A stretch of 64,000 nt of DNA, from positions 89,481 through 153,480 of the forward strand of contig JBQMYD010000006.1 of NCBI GenBank assembly GCA_052173655.1. The letters run 5' to 3'. Positions 26,719 to 34,652 of this stretch are shown here, one piece after another. A program made the translations under genes and the position numbers. A model generated the notes under the pieces. That model did not search any database. It worked only from the letters and a program-made list of their open reading frames with translations, and was not told the DNA's origin. This DNA is from RGIG9060 sp052173655 (GTDB taxonomy: Bacteria; Spirochaetota; Spirochaetia; Treponematales; Treponemataceae). Position 1 is the first letter of the stretch. Each line of letters starts with the position of its first letter.

Positions 26719-27945
26719 ATGAATAACACATATCTTGTAAAAGTTGGAGAATTAACCTTAAAAGGCGGAAATATTAAAGAATTTGAAAAACGCCTTGTTC
26801 AAAATGTTCAATTATATTTGGAATCAATCAAATCTCACGTAGCATTGCGAGCCGGAAGAATGTACATAGAGTGCATGGACGAAGGATGTGAAGCTGTAGA
26901 GTTTTGCCTTTCGCATTTGATAGGAATTACAGGATGGGCAAAAACTCGCATAAGCGAAAAAAAAATAGATGCAATAAAAAAAGAATGCATGGAAGAAGCA
27001 TTAATTGCTGCAAAAAAAGGGGCAAAATCTTTTAAAATCGAATCCAGAAGAAGCGATAAAAGTTTTCCTTTGAACTCTTACGAATTAAACTGTCAGGCAG
27101 CACAGGATATTTTTGATTCCAACATTATGAAAGTTGATGTTCATAATCCTGACGTTACAATAAATATAGAAATGAGAGAAAAATGCTTTATTTACTCAGA
27201 TAGCGTGAAAGGCTGCAGGGGGCTTCCTGTAGGCACAAGCAATAAAGGACTCCTTTTACTTTCAGGAGGAATTGACAGCCCGGTTGCAGGATACAGAATG
27301 ATGAGAAGAGGTATGAAAATTGACTGTTGCTATTTTCATGCCTATCCTTACACTTCAGAAGAGGCAAAACAAAAAGTCATCGATCTGGGGATGCAAATAG
27401 GCAAATACGGGATTGAAACAAGTATTAACATAATTCCGTTTACTGACGTACAAATGCAAATAAAAAAACTGTCAGAACGCATACCTATGGCAGACTCTCA
27501 TTATTCTACAGAAAGTTATTCAACTCTTCTACTTAGAATGTGCATGATTAAATGTGCAAATTTACTGGCAAGAAAAATTCATTCTTGCTGCATAATTACA
27601 GGCGAAAGTCTTGGCCAGGTTGCAAGTCAAACTTTGGAAAATATGGAAATTACAGAAAAATGTTGTGAATTTCCATTGTTAAGACCTCTTGTCGGAATGG
27701 ATAAAGAAGAAATCACAGAAACTTCAAAATTTATAGGCACATACGAAACTTCGATTTTGCCATACGAAGATTGCTGTGTGTTATTTAGCCCAAAGCATCC
27801 TGTGCTAAAAGCAAAGCTTGAAACTGCAATAAATCTTTACAACGAACTTGAAGCGGATACCCTTATACAAGAAGCGTTTGATAACAGGGAAATAATAAAA
27901 TTCTTTGTACGGGATTTTGTAAAAGAAAATTTTGCAAAAAACTGA
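26719..27945 (+). CDS. thiI: tRNA 4-thiouridine synthase ThiI
   Basis: This 408-residue enzyme adenylates U8 of tRNA and transfers sulfur; it also serves thiamine thiazole synthesis where that pathway exists. An N-terminal ferredoxin-like/THUMP region (residues 1-165) is followed by a PP-loop ATP-pyrophosphatase with LLLLSGGIDSPVAGY. The conserved YEDCCVLFSPKHP motif near residue 350 carries the Cys used in sulfur transfer. The C-terminal rhodanese domain of E. coli ThiI is absent, so sulfur comes directly from a cysteine desulfurase. ATG 26719 is preferred over GTG 26683, because the product then starts at the normal position and the upstream GTG belongs to the promoter. Confidence 0.92.
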   Translation: MNNTYLVKVGELTLKGGNIKEFEKRLVQNVQLYLESIKSHVALRAGRMYIECMDEGCEAVEFCLSHLIGITGWAKTRISEKKIDAIKKECMEEALIAAKKGAKSFKIESRRSDKSFPLNSYELNCQAAQDIFDSNIMKVDVHNPDVTINIEMREKCFIYSDSVKGCRGLPVGTSNKGLLLLSGGIDSPVAGYRMMRRGMKIDCCYFHAYPYTSEEAKQKVIDLGMQIGKYGIETSINIIPFTDVQMQIKKLSERIPMADSHYSTESYSTLLLRMCMIKCANLLARKIHSCCIITGESLGQVASQTLENMEITEKCCEFPLLRPLVGMDKEEITETSKFIGTYETSILPYEDCCVLFSPKHPVLKAKLETAINLYNELEADTLIQEAFDNREIIKFFVRDFVKENFAKN

Positions 27946-27962
27946 GAATACCAATTTTGCAA

Positions 27963-28005
27963 AAGACTAAAATTGCAAAAAGTTGATTTTTTTAATTTTA
28001 GTCTT
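27963..28005. terminator. Long inverted repeat between convergent thiI and glycosyltransferase genes
   Basis: A perfect 12-bp repeat, AAGACTAAAATT (27963-27974) and AATTTTAGTCTT (27994-28005), has a 19-nt loop. The right arm contains the stop and last codons of the minus-strand gene. The stem is AT-rich and the T-runs are inside the loop, so it may act as a weak two-way transcription barrier or an mRNA 3' stabiliser rather than a classical terminator. Confidence 0.5.
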
Positions 28006-29131
28006 CCAATAAATCTTTTATAAGTTCAGAATAATCAGTATTAATAGGAAGTGCGGCACAATTTGCTTTTATCCGTGAAAATTCTTCTTCATTGTTAAAC
28101 AATGATATAACTTTACCTGCAATTTTTAATGGACTTTTTATAAAAAAACCTGCATTATTTTCCACAACAAACTCCATGTTACCTTTTTCCTGACCGTGAA
28201 TAAAACTTGAAATGATTGCAGGCTTTTTCATTTTACAAACTTCAAGAATCGTAGATGCTCCGGCTTTTATAACAGCCATATCACAAATCTTTAAAAGTTC
28301 ATCCATAAAATTCACAAATCCGTAAACACGTAAATCAATATTAGGATTTACAGACTTAATAACCTCAAGATTTCTCATCCTTGTAAGATTACGACCGCAT
28401 ACAACTATTATTGTGAATTTCACCTTTTTAAAAATAAAATCATTTATAATTCTTGTAGCCTTAGGAAGACCTTCACCACCCCCAACCATCAAAAGCACTT
28501 TCTTCCCCTCGGAAATCGAATACTTTTCACGAAGCTTTTTTAATTCTTCATGTGAAATTTCTTCTGTAAACTTTTCATTAATAAGAAAAGGTGCAGGTTT
28601 TATAAAATCAGGATTAAAATTACAATAATTAACGGCAAAGTCTTTCATTTTATCGCTTGCAACATAAGTTTTTATATTAGGAGTATAAAACCAAGCCGCA
28701 GGACCGTTAAAAGGATCCGTACAGTAACAGGAAAGATTAATATCTTTGCCTAAGGTCTTTATCGCTTCATTTGCACCCGGAGTAAGGGCAAAATGAAAAG
28801 AAATTATGTCGGTAATTTCATTTTCTATTATTATTTTTTGAAAATATTTTGATGTTTTTGGAGTTAAAAAGTGATTTACAAGATTCTGAGCCCACTTATG
28901 CATTGCAGTTTCATAAATAACAGTCCACAAGCCGTGAAAAGCAGTACACATTACATGATATCCGTCTTCAAAAAGCATCTTACTGAAATTCTTTTTTTCT
29001 CCGAATCCGTTTACAAGAATTACATTTATATTCGGATCAGCTTTTTCGAGTTGTCGTTTTAATACAGAAGCAGGAGCAAGATGTCCCCCTCCCGTATTCA
29101 AATATAAAAGCAGAAAATTTCGTTTTTTCAT
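27998..29131 (-). CDS. Glycolipid glycosyltransferase (MGDG synthase/UgtP-like, GT28)
   Basis: This 377-residue protein starts with LNTGGGHLAPA, the Gly-rich nucleotide-sugar loop of the MurG/MGDG-synthase family. Its C-terminal half has the LLMVGGGEGLPKA element and a KAGASTILEV donor-binding motif, in which the Glu contacts the ribose. Such enzymes transfer galactose or glucose to diacylglycerol on the cytoplasmic face of the membrane, fitting the abundant glycolipids of treponemes. AAGGA lies 6 nt before the ATG. It is monocistronic, with a plausible promoter (TTGTAA, 16 nt, TATACA) about 50 nt upstream. The sugar and acceptor cannot be read from the sequence. Confidence 0.82.
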   Translation of the reverse strand: MKKRNFLLLYLNTGGGHLAPASVLKRQLEKADPNINVILVNGFGEKKNFSKMLFEDGYHVMCTAFHGLWTVIYETAMHKWAQNLVNHFLTPKTSKYFQKIIIENEITDIISFHFALTPGANEAIKTLGKDINLSCYCTDPFNGPAAWFYTPNIKTYVASDKMKDFAVNYCNFNPDFIKPAPFLINEKFTEEISHEELKKLREKYSISEGKKVLLMVGGGEGLPKATRIINDFIFKKVKFTIIVVCGRNLTRMRNLEVIKSVNPNIDLRVYGFVNFMDELLKICDMAVIKAGASTILEVCKMKKPAIISSFIHGQEKGNMEFVVENNAGFFIKSPLKIAGKVISLFNNEEEFSRIKANCAALPINTDYSELIKDLLED

Positions 29132-29258
29132 TAAAAATCCTTGAATATATTTTTATCTTGAACTGCATTTTTTTTAAATGTATAATAAAGTATGTTCATT
29201 TTACAACCAATAATAAACGGTTGTCAAATCAATTATTTTTACCGCTACGGAATTATCT

Positions 29259-29954
29259 ATGACAAAATCTGAAAAAGAAATTTTGTACAATTTTCTGAGA
29301 GTTTCTCAAAATTACTATCGGGGGTTTTCCGATAAAAATGAGGTTACACCAAACTTTTGTGATGACAAAGAAAATCAGCAAATGACACTTGATATTTTAG
29401 ATCAAAAAGTACGTAACTGCCGGCGATGCCAGCTTTGTAAAACAAGGACGAATACAGTATTTGGAATTGGAGTAAGCCATCCACTTGTTCTTGTTATAGG
29501 AGAAGGTCCCGGAGCCGACGAGGATCAACAAGGTATTCCTTTTGTAGGAAAAGCGGGGCAACTTTTAGATAAAATGCTTACAGCCATAAATCTATCACGA
29601 AACACAAACTGCTACATTGCTAATGTGGTAAAATGTCGCCCACCTGCAAACCGTAATCCACTTCCGCAAGAATGTGAAAGTTGTAAAAGCTATCTTGAAA
29701 CGCAAATTCATTTATTAAAGCCGGTTATGATTTTATGCGTTGGGAAAGTAGCTGCACAAAATTTATTTAAATGCCAAGACAGCGTAACTCAAATGCGAGG
29801 AAAAATATTTGATGTCCATGGAATTCCTGCAATGATGACTTATCATCCGAGTGCACTTTTAAGAGATGAAAATCTAAAACGTCCGGCATGGGAGGACTTG
29901 AAGCTCTTTCAACGCCGCCTAAACGAACAAGTTACAAATTCGGTAATAAAATGA
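29259..29954 (+). CDS. Family-4 (Fe-S) uracil-DNA glycosylase
   Basis: This 231-residue enzyme removes uracil from DNA as the first step of base-excision repair. Motif A reads GEGPGADEDQQG and motif B reads HPSALLRD. Four Cys typical of the [4Fe-4S] family 4 appear, two in CRRCQLC and two later in VVKCRPP and QECESC. An N-terminal extension of about 50 residues precedes the core. The gene overlaps priA by 4 nt (ATGA), pairing a repair glycosylase with the replication-restart helicase. The start has only a weak GGA 7 nt upstream. Confidence 0.92.
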   Translation: MTKSEKEILYNFLRVSQNYYRGFSDKNEVTPNFCDDKENQQMTLDILDQKVRNCRRCQLCKTRTNTVFGIGVSHPLVLVIGEGPGADEDQQGIPFVGKAGQLLDKMLTAINLSRNTNCYIANVVKCRPPANRNPLPQECESCKSYLETQIHLLKPVMILCVGKVAAQNLFKCQDSVTQMRGKIFDVHGIPAMMTYHPSALLRDENLKRPAWEDLKLFQRRLNEQVTNSVIK

Positions 29955-32035
29955 AATATCTTGAAGTTCTTGTAAATCTTCCTCTAATGCAAAGTTTTAC
30001 TTACAAAAATCTTGAACAAAGCGATAAAAATTTTTCAATTGTTGATGTAGGATACAGAGTAGAAGTTCTGTTTAAAAACAGAAAAATGATTGCGTGCGTA
30101 ATTGACGTTTACGATGAACTTCCTCAAAAATGTTTTAAATACAAAGACAAAATAAAAAAAATAAATCGAATAATCGATTCTCAGCCACTTTTCACAAAAG
30201 AACAAATTGAACTTGCAAATTGGATTTCAAAATTTTATCTATGTTCGTTTGGAGAATCTCTTTTTGCAATGCTTCCTTCAGGAAAAAAAGAAATCAGCTT
30301 TTCTTCCAGTTTTGAAAAAGATTGCATAAGTTTAAAAAAGCCTATTTTATCGGAAGAACAAAATACTGCAATCCAAAAAATTCTTTCAACCAGCGGAAAG
30401 AATTTTTATCACTACCTGTATGGGCAAACCGGAAGCGGAAAAACAGAAGTCTTTTTGAACTGTGCGGAAAATATTTTAAAAGAAGGAAAAGGTGTTATAT
30501 ATCTTGTTCCCGAAATAAGCCTGACACATCAGGTAATAGAAAGTGTTGTAAAAAGATTTGGCAGCACAACTGCGGTTCTTCATTCAGGTCTTACAGGAAG
30601 TCAAAAATTTTGTGAATGGCACAGAATTTTAAAAAAAGAAGCAAGGGTTATAATCGGAGCTCGTAGTGCTATTTTTGCACCTGTCCCTGATTTGGGACTT
30701 ATAATCATTGATGAAGAACACGATTCCAGTTATAAAAGCGGAACAACACCACGTTATCATGCAAGACAGGTTGCAATGAAACGTTCAAACGACTTAAAAA
30801 TTCCTCTAGTTATGGGCAGTGCAACCCCTTCTGTAGAAGCTTGGAAATTAATGTCAGATGGAATACTCGAAAAACATAGTCTTACAAAACGTTTAGCAGG
30901 CGGAAAAATGCCGGAAATACAAACGGTCGATCTTACAAAGGTTGACGATAAGGGCAGAAAAACACAAGGTTCAATTTCACCCGCTCTTGAAGATGAAATT
31001 AGAAATACAATCAAGCAAAATAAGCAAACAATTCTTTTTTTAAACAGAAGAGGTTTTTCACACTTTTTTAAATGCAATAGCTGTGGCTTTGAACTAAAAT
31101 GTAAAAATTGTTCGGTTTCAATGACATACCATAAAAATAAAAATCAATTGATATGCCATTATTGCGGTTGGAGCATTCCTTTACAAAACAAATGTCCCGA
31201 ATGCAATTCATATGATGTAGGTTACTACGGTTTCGGTACTGAATTTATAGAAAGCGAAGTTAAGGCAAAATTTCCTCAAGCCCGCATAGACAGAATAGAC
31301 ACTGATAACCTAAAAAATCAAGACGAGCTCAAACAAAAACTTAATGATTTTAAGGAAGGAAAAATTGATATTCTTCTTGGGACTCAAATGGTTGCAAAAG
31401 GTTTAAATTTTCCAAATCTAAAACTTGTAGGCATAATTTCTGCAGACACAGGACTTCATTTGCCTGACTTTAGAGCAGCAGAAAGAACTTTTTCCCTTAT
31501 AGTTCAAGTTGCAGGCAGAGCCGGAAGATTTTTTCCTGACGGAAAAGTTATTGTGCAAAGTTATGCACCGGAACGCAATGTTATTTACTATGCATGTAAC
31601 AATGACTTGGATTCTTTTTACAAATACGAACTCTTTCAAAGAGAACTACTTTCTTTTCCTCCATATAGTCGCCTAATACGCCTCGTTTTTAGAAGCAGTA
31701 TTCAATCCGAAGCAGAACAAAGTTGCCGTCAAGCTACAGAAATTTTCAAGAATTTTATTAGCAGCAAAAAACAAAACAGCACAGAAGCGTCAATAGAAAA
31801 TAAAATAAATGAAGTATCAGAGAATCTTGAATATGAAAAGGATTTTGATTTTGATATTTTAGGTCCAAGCGAGTGTCCTATTGCCAAAATCAGTGCAAAT
31901 TACCGCTACCAAATAATTTTGAAATGCAAAAAACTTTCAATAATTCAGATGGCTGTTTCAAAATTCATATACGAATACAAAAATACACGCCCCGTATACA
32001 TAGAAATAGATGTAGATCCTGCAAATCTTTTGTAG
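29951..32035 (+). CDS. priA: Primosomal protein N', replication-restart helicase PriA
   Basis: This 694-residue superfamily-2 helicase reloads the replisome at repaired forks. The order is an N-terminal 3'-DNA-binding domain (residues 1-105), Walker A GQTGSGKTEVF, DEEH box, a zinc region with four Cys pairs (CNSCGF, CKNC, CHYC, CPEC), then helicase motifs including GTQMVAKGLNF and VAGRAGR. A C-terminal insertion near residues 590-620 is polar and Glu-rich. The ATG at 29951 overlaps the UDG stop as ATGA; the frame upstream of it is only the out-of-frame end of the UDG gene. Confidence 0.96.
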   Translation: MKYLEVLVNLPLMQSFTYKNLEQSDKNFSIVDVGYRVEVLFKNRKMIACVIDVYDELPQKCFKYKDKIKKINRIIDSQPLFTKEQIELANWISKFYLCSFGESLFAMLPSGKKEISFSSSFEKDCISLKKPILSEEQNTAIQKILSTSGKNFYHYLYGQTGSGKTEVFLNCAENILKEGKGVIYLVPEISLTHQVIESVVKRFGSTTAVLHSGLTGSQKFCEWHRILKKEARVIIGARSAIFAPVPDLGLIIIDEEHDSSYKSGTTPRYHARQVAMKRSNDLKIPLVMGSATPSVEAWKLMSDGILEKHSLTKRLAGGKMPEIQTVDLTKVDDKGRKTQGSISPALEDEIRNTIKQNKQTILFLNRRGFSHFFKCNSCGFELKCKNCSVSMTYHKNKNQLICHYCGWSIPLQNKCPECNSYDVGYYGFGTEFIESEVKAKFPQARIDRIDTDNLKNQDELKQKLNDFKEGKIDILLGTQMVAKGLNFPNLKLVGIISADTGLHLPDFRAAERTFSLIVQVAGRAGRFFPDGKVIVQSYAPERNVIYYACNNDLDSFYKYELFQRELLSFPPYSRLIRLVFRSSIQSEAEQSCRQATEIFKNFISSKKQNSTEASIENKINEVSENLEYEKDFDFDILGPSECPIAKISANYRYQIILKCKKLSIIQMAVSKFIYEYKNTRPVYIEIDVDPANLL

Positions 32036-32052
32036 AATAAAGCTTTTTCAGC

Positions 32053-32084
32053 AAAAAAAAACAGCCTTCAAAAATCAAGGCTGT
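32053..32084 (-). terminator. Terminator of tRNA-Arg
   Basis: On the minus strand an 8-bp stem (ACAGCCTT paired with AAGGCTGT) with an 8-nt loop is followed by nine T. It lies 14 nt after the tRNA 3' end. In the other direction there is no T-run, so it serves the tRNA rather than priA. Confidence 0.9.
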
Positions 32085-32097
32085 CTTAAAGGAATTT

Positions 32098-32171
32098 CGG
32101 GACCAGACGGACTCGAACCGCCTACCTACTGCTTAGAAGGCAGTTGCTCTATCCAGATGAGCTATGATCCC
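32098..32171 (-). tRNA. tRNA-Arg(TCT)
   Basis: A 74-nt cloverleaf starts GGGATCA and pairs with TGGTCCC in the acceptor stem (one G-U). The D arm is GCTC...GAGC. The anticodon arm ACTGC-CTTCTAA-GCAGT gives anticodon TCT, reading AGA/AGG. The T arm is GGCGG-TTCGAGT-CCGTC. The discriminator base is G. CCA is not encoded and must be added by the tRNA nucleotidyltransferase. The gene is isolated, with its own promoter and terminator. Confidence 0.96.
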
Positions 32172-32180
32172 AACCTTCTC

Positions 32181-32209
32181 AGTCTATCAAAAATAAAAAA
32201 AAATGTCAA
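32181..32209 (-). promoter_or_regulatory. tRNA-Arg promoter
   Basis: TTGACA (32209-32204), a 17-nt spacer and TAGACT (32186-32181) end about 9 nt before the mature tRNA 5' end, so the primary transcript needs only a very short 5' trim. Confidence 0.85.
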
Positions 32210-32237
32210 ACTTCTACATCATGTAATTTTATTTTTA

Positions 32238-33005
32238 CTAGTGATCAGACTCGTTTATTGTAATATATCCTAAAGAAAGCAATTCGCCGTATTTTGGAGT
32301 TAAACTCGGATCTCTTCCGGAAGAAACGGCATAAGCATTCACATAGTAAGAAGTAACAGCCCCTGTTGCAGTCAGTTTCACATCATCATCTGTATTAACA
32401 GGAATATTATTAAAATACTTTTTCCCATTAATAATAACATTTTTTTTCCCGCTATCCCTTTTATTGATATTATTAAAAAAATCAAAAGTAGAACCATTTG
32501 AACGCAAAGGAATAGCCGGTTGACTGCCATCAAGGAGTTTCATTCCCGCTACTGAAACTTCCCAATGGTACCAATGCTCCGGTCTTGGCGAATTAACACC
32601 TTCCGTATACAAGCGTATCAAAACAGAACGATTAGTACCGTCTTTTTCAATGAGAGGATCTTTATTTGTAGAAATTTTCAACTGTTTATAACCTAAACTT
32701 TCAATTTTTTTATACCCCGCATCGGAATACTGTTTGTTTGCATTAGATATGCTCAAAGCCTCAGACTCGCAAGTTGATTTATTATCATAAATTTTGTAAA
32801 AAACATTTGTACCTAAAAAAATACTCATGGAAATATTTTGAGTATCGTTTGTTTTAAAAGAAAACACTCTGTTAGCACTGTTATCATATGGTCTTACAGC
32901 ATCGATAGGGGCATGTAGGATATAATAAGTATCGATTCCGCATGCCGACAAAAAAATCAAGAAAAAAATAGTAAATATGAATTCTGTAAGCACATTTTTT
33001 TTCAT
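32238..33005 (-). CDS. Lipoprotein of unknown function
   Basis: This 255-residue protein has a hydrophobic signal (residues 9-19) and lipobox LSAC, with Cys near residue 22. The mature protein is rich in short beta strands and aromatic pairs (VFYKIYDN, PEHWYHWEVSV, TSYYVNAYAVSSG) and looks like a small beta sandwich. No enzyme motif is visible. It is the last gene after a TPR membrane protein (6 nt away) and a degenerate AAA+ regulator. The start has only GAG 10 nt upstream, so it depends on coupling. Confidence 0.7.
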   Translation of the reverse strand: MKKNVLTEFIFTIFFLIFLSACGIDTYYILHAPIDAVRPYDNSANRVFSFKTNDTQNISMSIFLGTNVFYKIYDNKSTCESEALSISNANKQYSDAGYKKIESLGYKQLKISTNKDPLIEKDGTNRSVLIRLYTEGVNSPRPEHWYHWEVSVAGMKLLDGSQPAIPLRSNGSTFDFFNNINKRDSGKKNVIINGKKYFNNIPVNTDDDVKLTATGAVTSYYVNAYAVSSGRDPSLTPKYGELLSLGYITINESDH

Positions 33006-33011
33006 ATATTT

Positions 33012-33689
33012 TTACTCATTTGAAGAAAGCGCAATTATCCTTGACTTTGCAAGCTTTGCCCACTCATCTTCAGCGTAAGAATCGATAATTTTGCCATAAA
33101 TATTAATTGCTTCATCCTTCATTTCCTGAAGTTCAGAAACTCTTGCAGCACAAAATAAAGCATGCGGTTTCGGTATAAAATTTTTGTTATCAGCAGCTTT
33201 CATATAACATGCCTTTGCCTGTTCAAGATTATTTTCCTGCTCAAAACAAACTGCTGCATTAAAATTGCTAATTCCTGCAAGATAAGATTTTTTATCGCAT
33301 CCGCAGGCTTTTTCCCAATAACTTAAAGACTCAGCGTATTCTTTTCTTTCCATATGAATTTTTGCAATTGTCATGTAAGCACGTATGGTCTTTCTATTCT
33401 TTCCGTATTTTGTACAAAATTCTTCCAGCTTTTCTAAAAACTCGTTTTCAGCTTCCAGGGCAGCATCCCCTTCAAATTTATCTTTATTTGTTTCATAACT
33501 AAAAACAATATCGTCCATGTAGTCGGCACATTTTTCTCTACCGGTTTGTGATACTTTTGTTACAATCAACACAATTAACAAGGCTACAACTACAGCACAA
33601 ATCAAACCTATCCACAAATATTTTGTTTTTGTAAAAAAAACTTCCGCAACATTTGTTAAAGAATTTTCTTCTCTTTTTTCGTCAGACAT
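33012..33689 (-). CDS. Membrane-anchored TPR protein
   Basis: This 225-residue protein has a short cytoplasmic start, one membrane segment (about residues 28-50) and a periplasmic TPR domain. Helical pairs include YMTIAKIHMERKEYAESLSY and AKACYMKAADN, with a final TPR-like unit near residues 180-215. The topology resembles YfgM, a periplasmic helper of the Sec translocon, but the resemblance may only reflect TPR architecture. A good AGGAG lies 7 nt before the ATG. It sits between the AAA+ regulator and a lipoprotein gene. Confidence 0.75.
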   Translation of the reverse strand: MSDEKREENSLTNVAEVFFTKTKYLWIGLICAVVVALLIVLIVTKVSQTGREKCADYMDDIVFSYETNKDKFEGDAALEAENEFLEKLEEFCTKYGKNRKTIRAYMTIAKIHMERKEYAESLSYWEKACGCDKKSYLAGISNFNAAVCFEQENNLEQAKACYMKAADNKNFIPKPHALFCAARVSELQEMKDEAINIYGKIIDSYAEDEWAKLAKSRIIALSSNE

Positions 33690-33703
33690 TTTTATCTCCT
33701 AGG

Positions 33704-34570
33704 CTATCTTTTAATTTTAAGTTCACTCATCAATCTTGAAAGATAAGTTCTTTGTATTTTCAGTATCTTAGAAGCTTCGGATTGATTCCAATTTACTCCG
33801 TTCAAAATACTTATAATATAATTTTTTTTAAAATCATTAACGGCGTCTTTTAAAGACACATTTTGATCAACATCAACGAAACTTATTATATCACTTTTTA
33901 CATTATTATTCAAATCTAAGAACAATTCGGAACTGGAAATTATTTTTTTTTCACATCTAAGCACGGCAAGTTTTATAACACTCTCAAATTCATCTATATT
34001 TTCAGGCCAGTAATAAGCAAGCAACTTTTCTTTTGCACTTATAGAAATTCCGGTAATATTTTTTCCAAACTCAATATTGAATTTTTTACAAAAAAATTCT
34101 AAAAACCCTATGATATCTTCTTTTCGTTCCCTCAAAGGAGGAATTTTTACACATAAAAACTTTATCCGGTTGTATAAATTAGCGTCAAAAGTACCCTCAT
34201 CCACTTTTTTTTGTAAATTTTCTTTTGTTCCTAAAAAAATTCTTAAAACGTTATTTTGCATATTATTTATGCAATCCAAAAGATTTTTTTGCAAAGCCGG
34301 AGAAAGTAAAAAAACTTCATCAAAATAAACTACAGTTTTTTTTTCAAAATTAAGATTAAAAGCATTTTTTCTACCAAGTTGATTACAGCTTATCTTAACA
34401 AAAGGCACTTTTCCAAATTCAAGCTCTGCCAAATACCTGAAAAAAAATTCTTTTCCGCTACCGCATTCACCAAAAAACAAAACGGGTGTACTGTTTACAG
34501 GAATATTTTTCAGTACCGAATAAAGGTCTTGTGTAAGTCGGCTGTTTTTTACGCAGCAATAATTATACAT
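33704..34570 (-). CDS. Degenerate bacterial enhancer-binding-type AAA+ regulator without GAFTGA loop
   Basis: This 288-residue protein has the NtrC-type AAA+ order but is strongly reduced. Walker A is GECGSGKEFF (near residue 34), Walker B is VVYFDEVF, the arginine region reads LYNRIKFLCVKIPPLRERKE, sensor II is in YYWPENIDEFESV, and a Fis-type helix-turn-helix closes the protein (NWNQSEASKILKIQRTYLSRLM). Between the ISCNQL segment and Walker B are only about 14 residues where about 40 are normal, so the ESELFGHEKGAFTGA loop that contacts sigma-54 is absent. There is no receiver or sensor domain. AGGAG lies 15 nt before ATG 34570, too far for a normal start. It probably acts as a DNA-binding ATPase without sigma-54 activation. 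Confidence 0.72.
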   Translation of the reverse strand: MYNYCCVKNSRLTQDLYSVLKNIPVNSTPVLFFGECGSGKEFFFRYLAELEFGKVPFVKISCNQLGRKNAFNLNFEKKTVVYFDEVFLLSPALQKNLLDCINNMQNNVLRIFLGTKENLQKKVDEGTFDANLYNRIKFLCVKIPPLRERKEDIIGFLEFFCKKFNIEFGKNITGISISAKEKLLAYYWPENIDEFESVIKLAVLRCEKKIISSSELFLDLNNNVKSDIISFVDVDQNVSLKDAVNDFKKNYIISILNGVNWNQSEASKILKIQRTYLSRLMSELKIKR

Positions 34571-34589
34571 AGGATAGCTTATGATCTCC

Positions 34590-34631
34590 TAAAAAAATAA
34601 ACGCATTGATAACAAAAGCCATCAATGCGTT
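34590..34631 (-). terminator. Rho-independent terminator after rpsA
   Basis: On the minus strand AACGCATTGAT pairs perfectly with ATCAATGCGTT (11 bp, 10-nt loop) and is followed by TATTTTTTT. It begins 21 nt after the rpsA stop. The Shine-Dalgarno-like AGGAG of the AAA+ gene starts directly at the end of the T-run. Confidence 0.93.
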
Positions 34632-34652
34632 CAAAACAAACAAAAGCTTATG

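Noticed and set aside
32053..32084. Terminator for priA
   Set aside because: The hairpin has its T-run only in the minus direction, so it belongs to tRNA-Arg.
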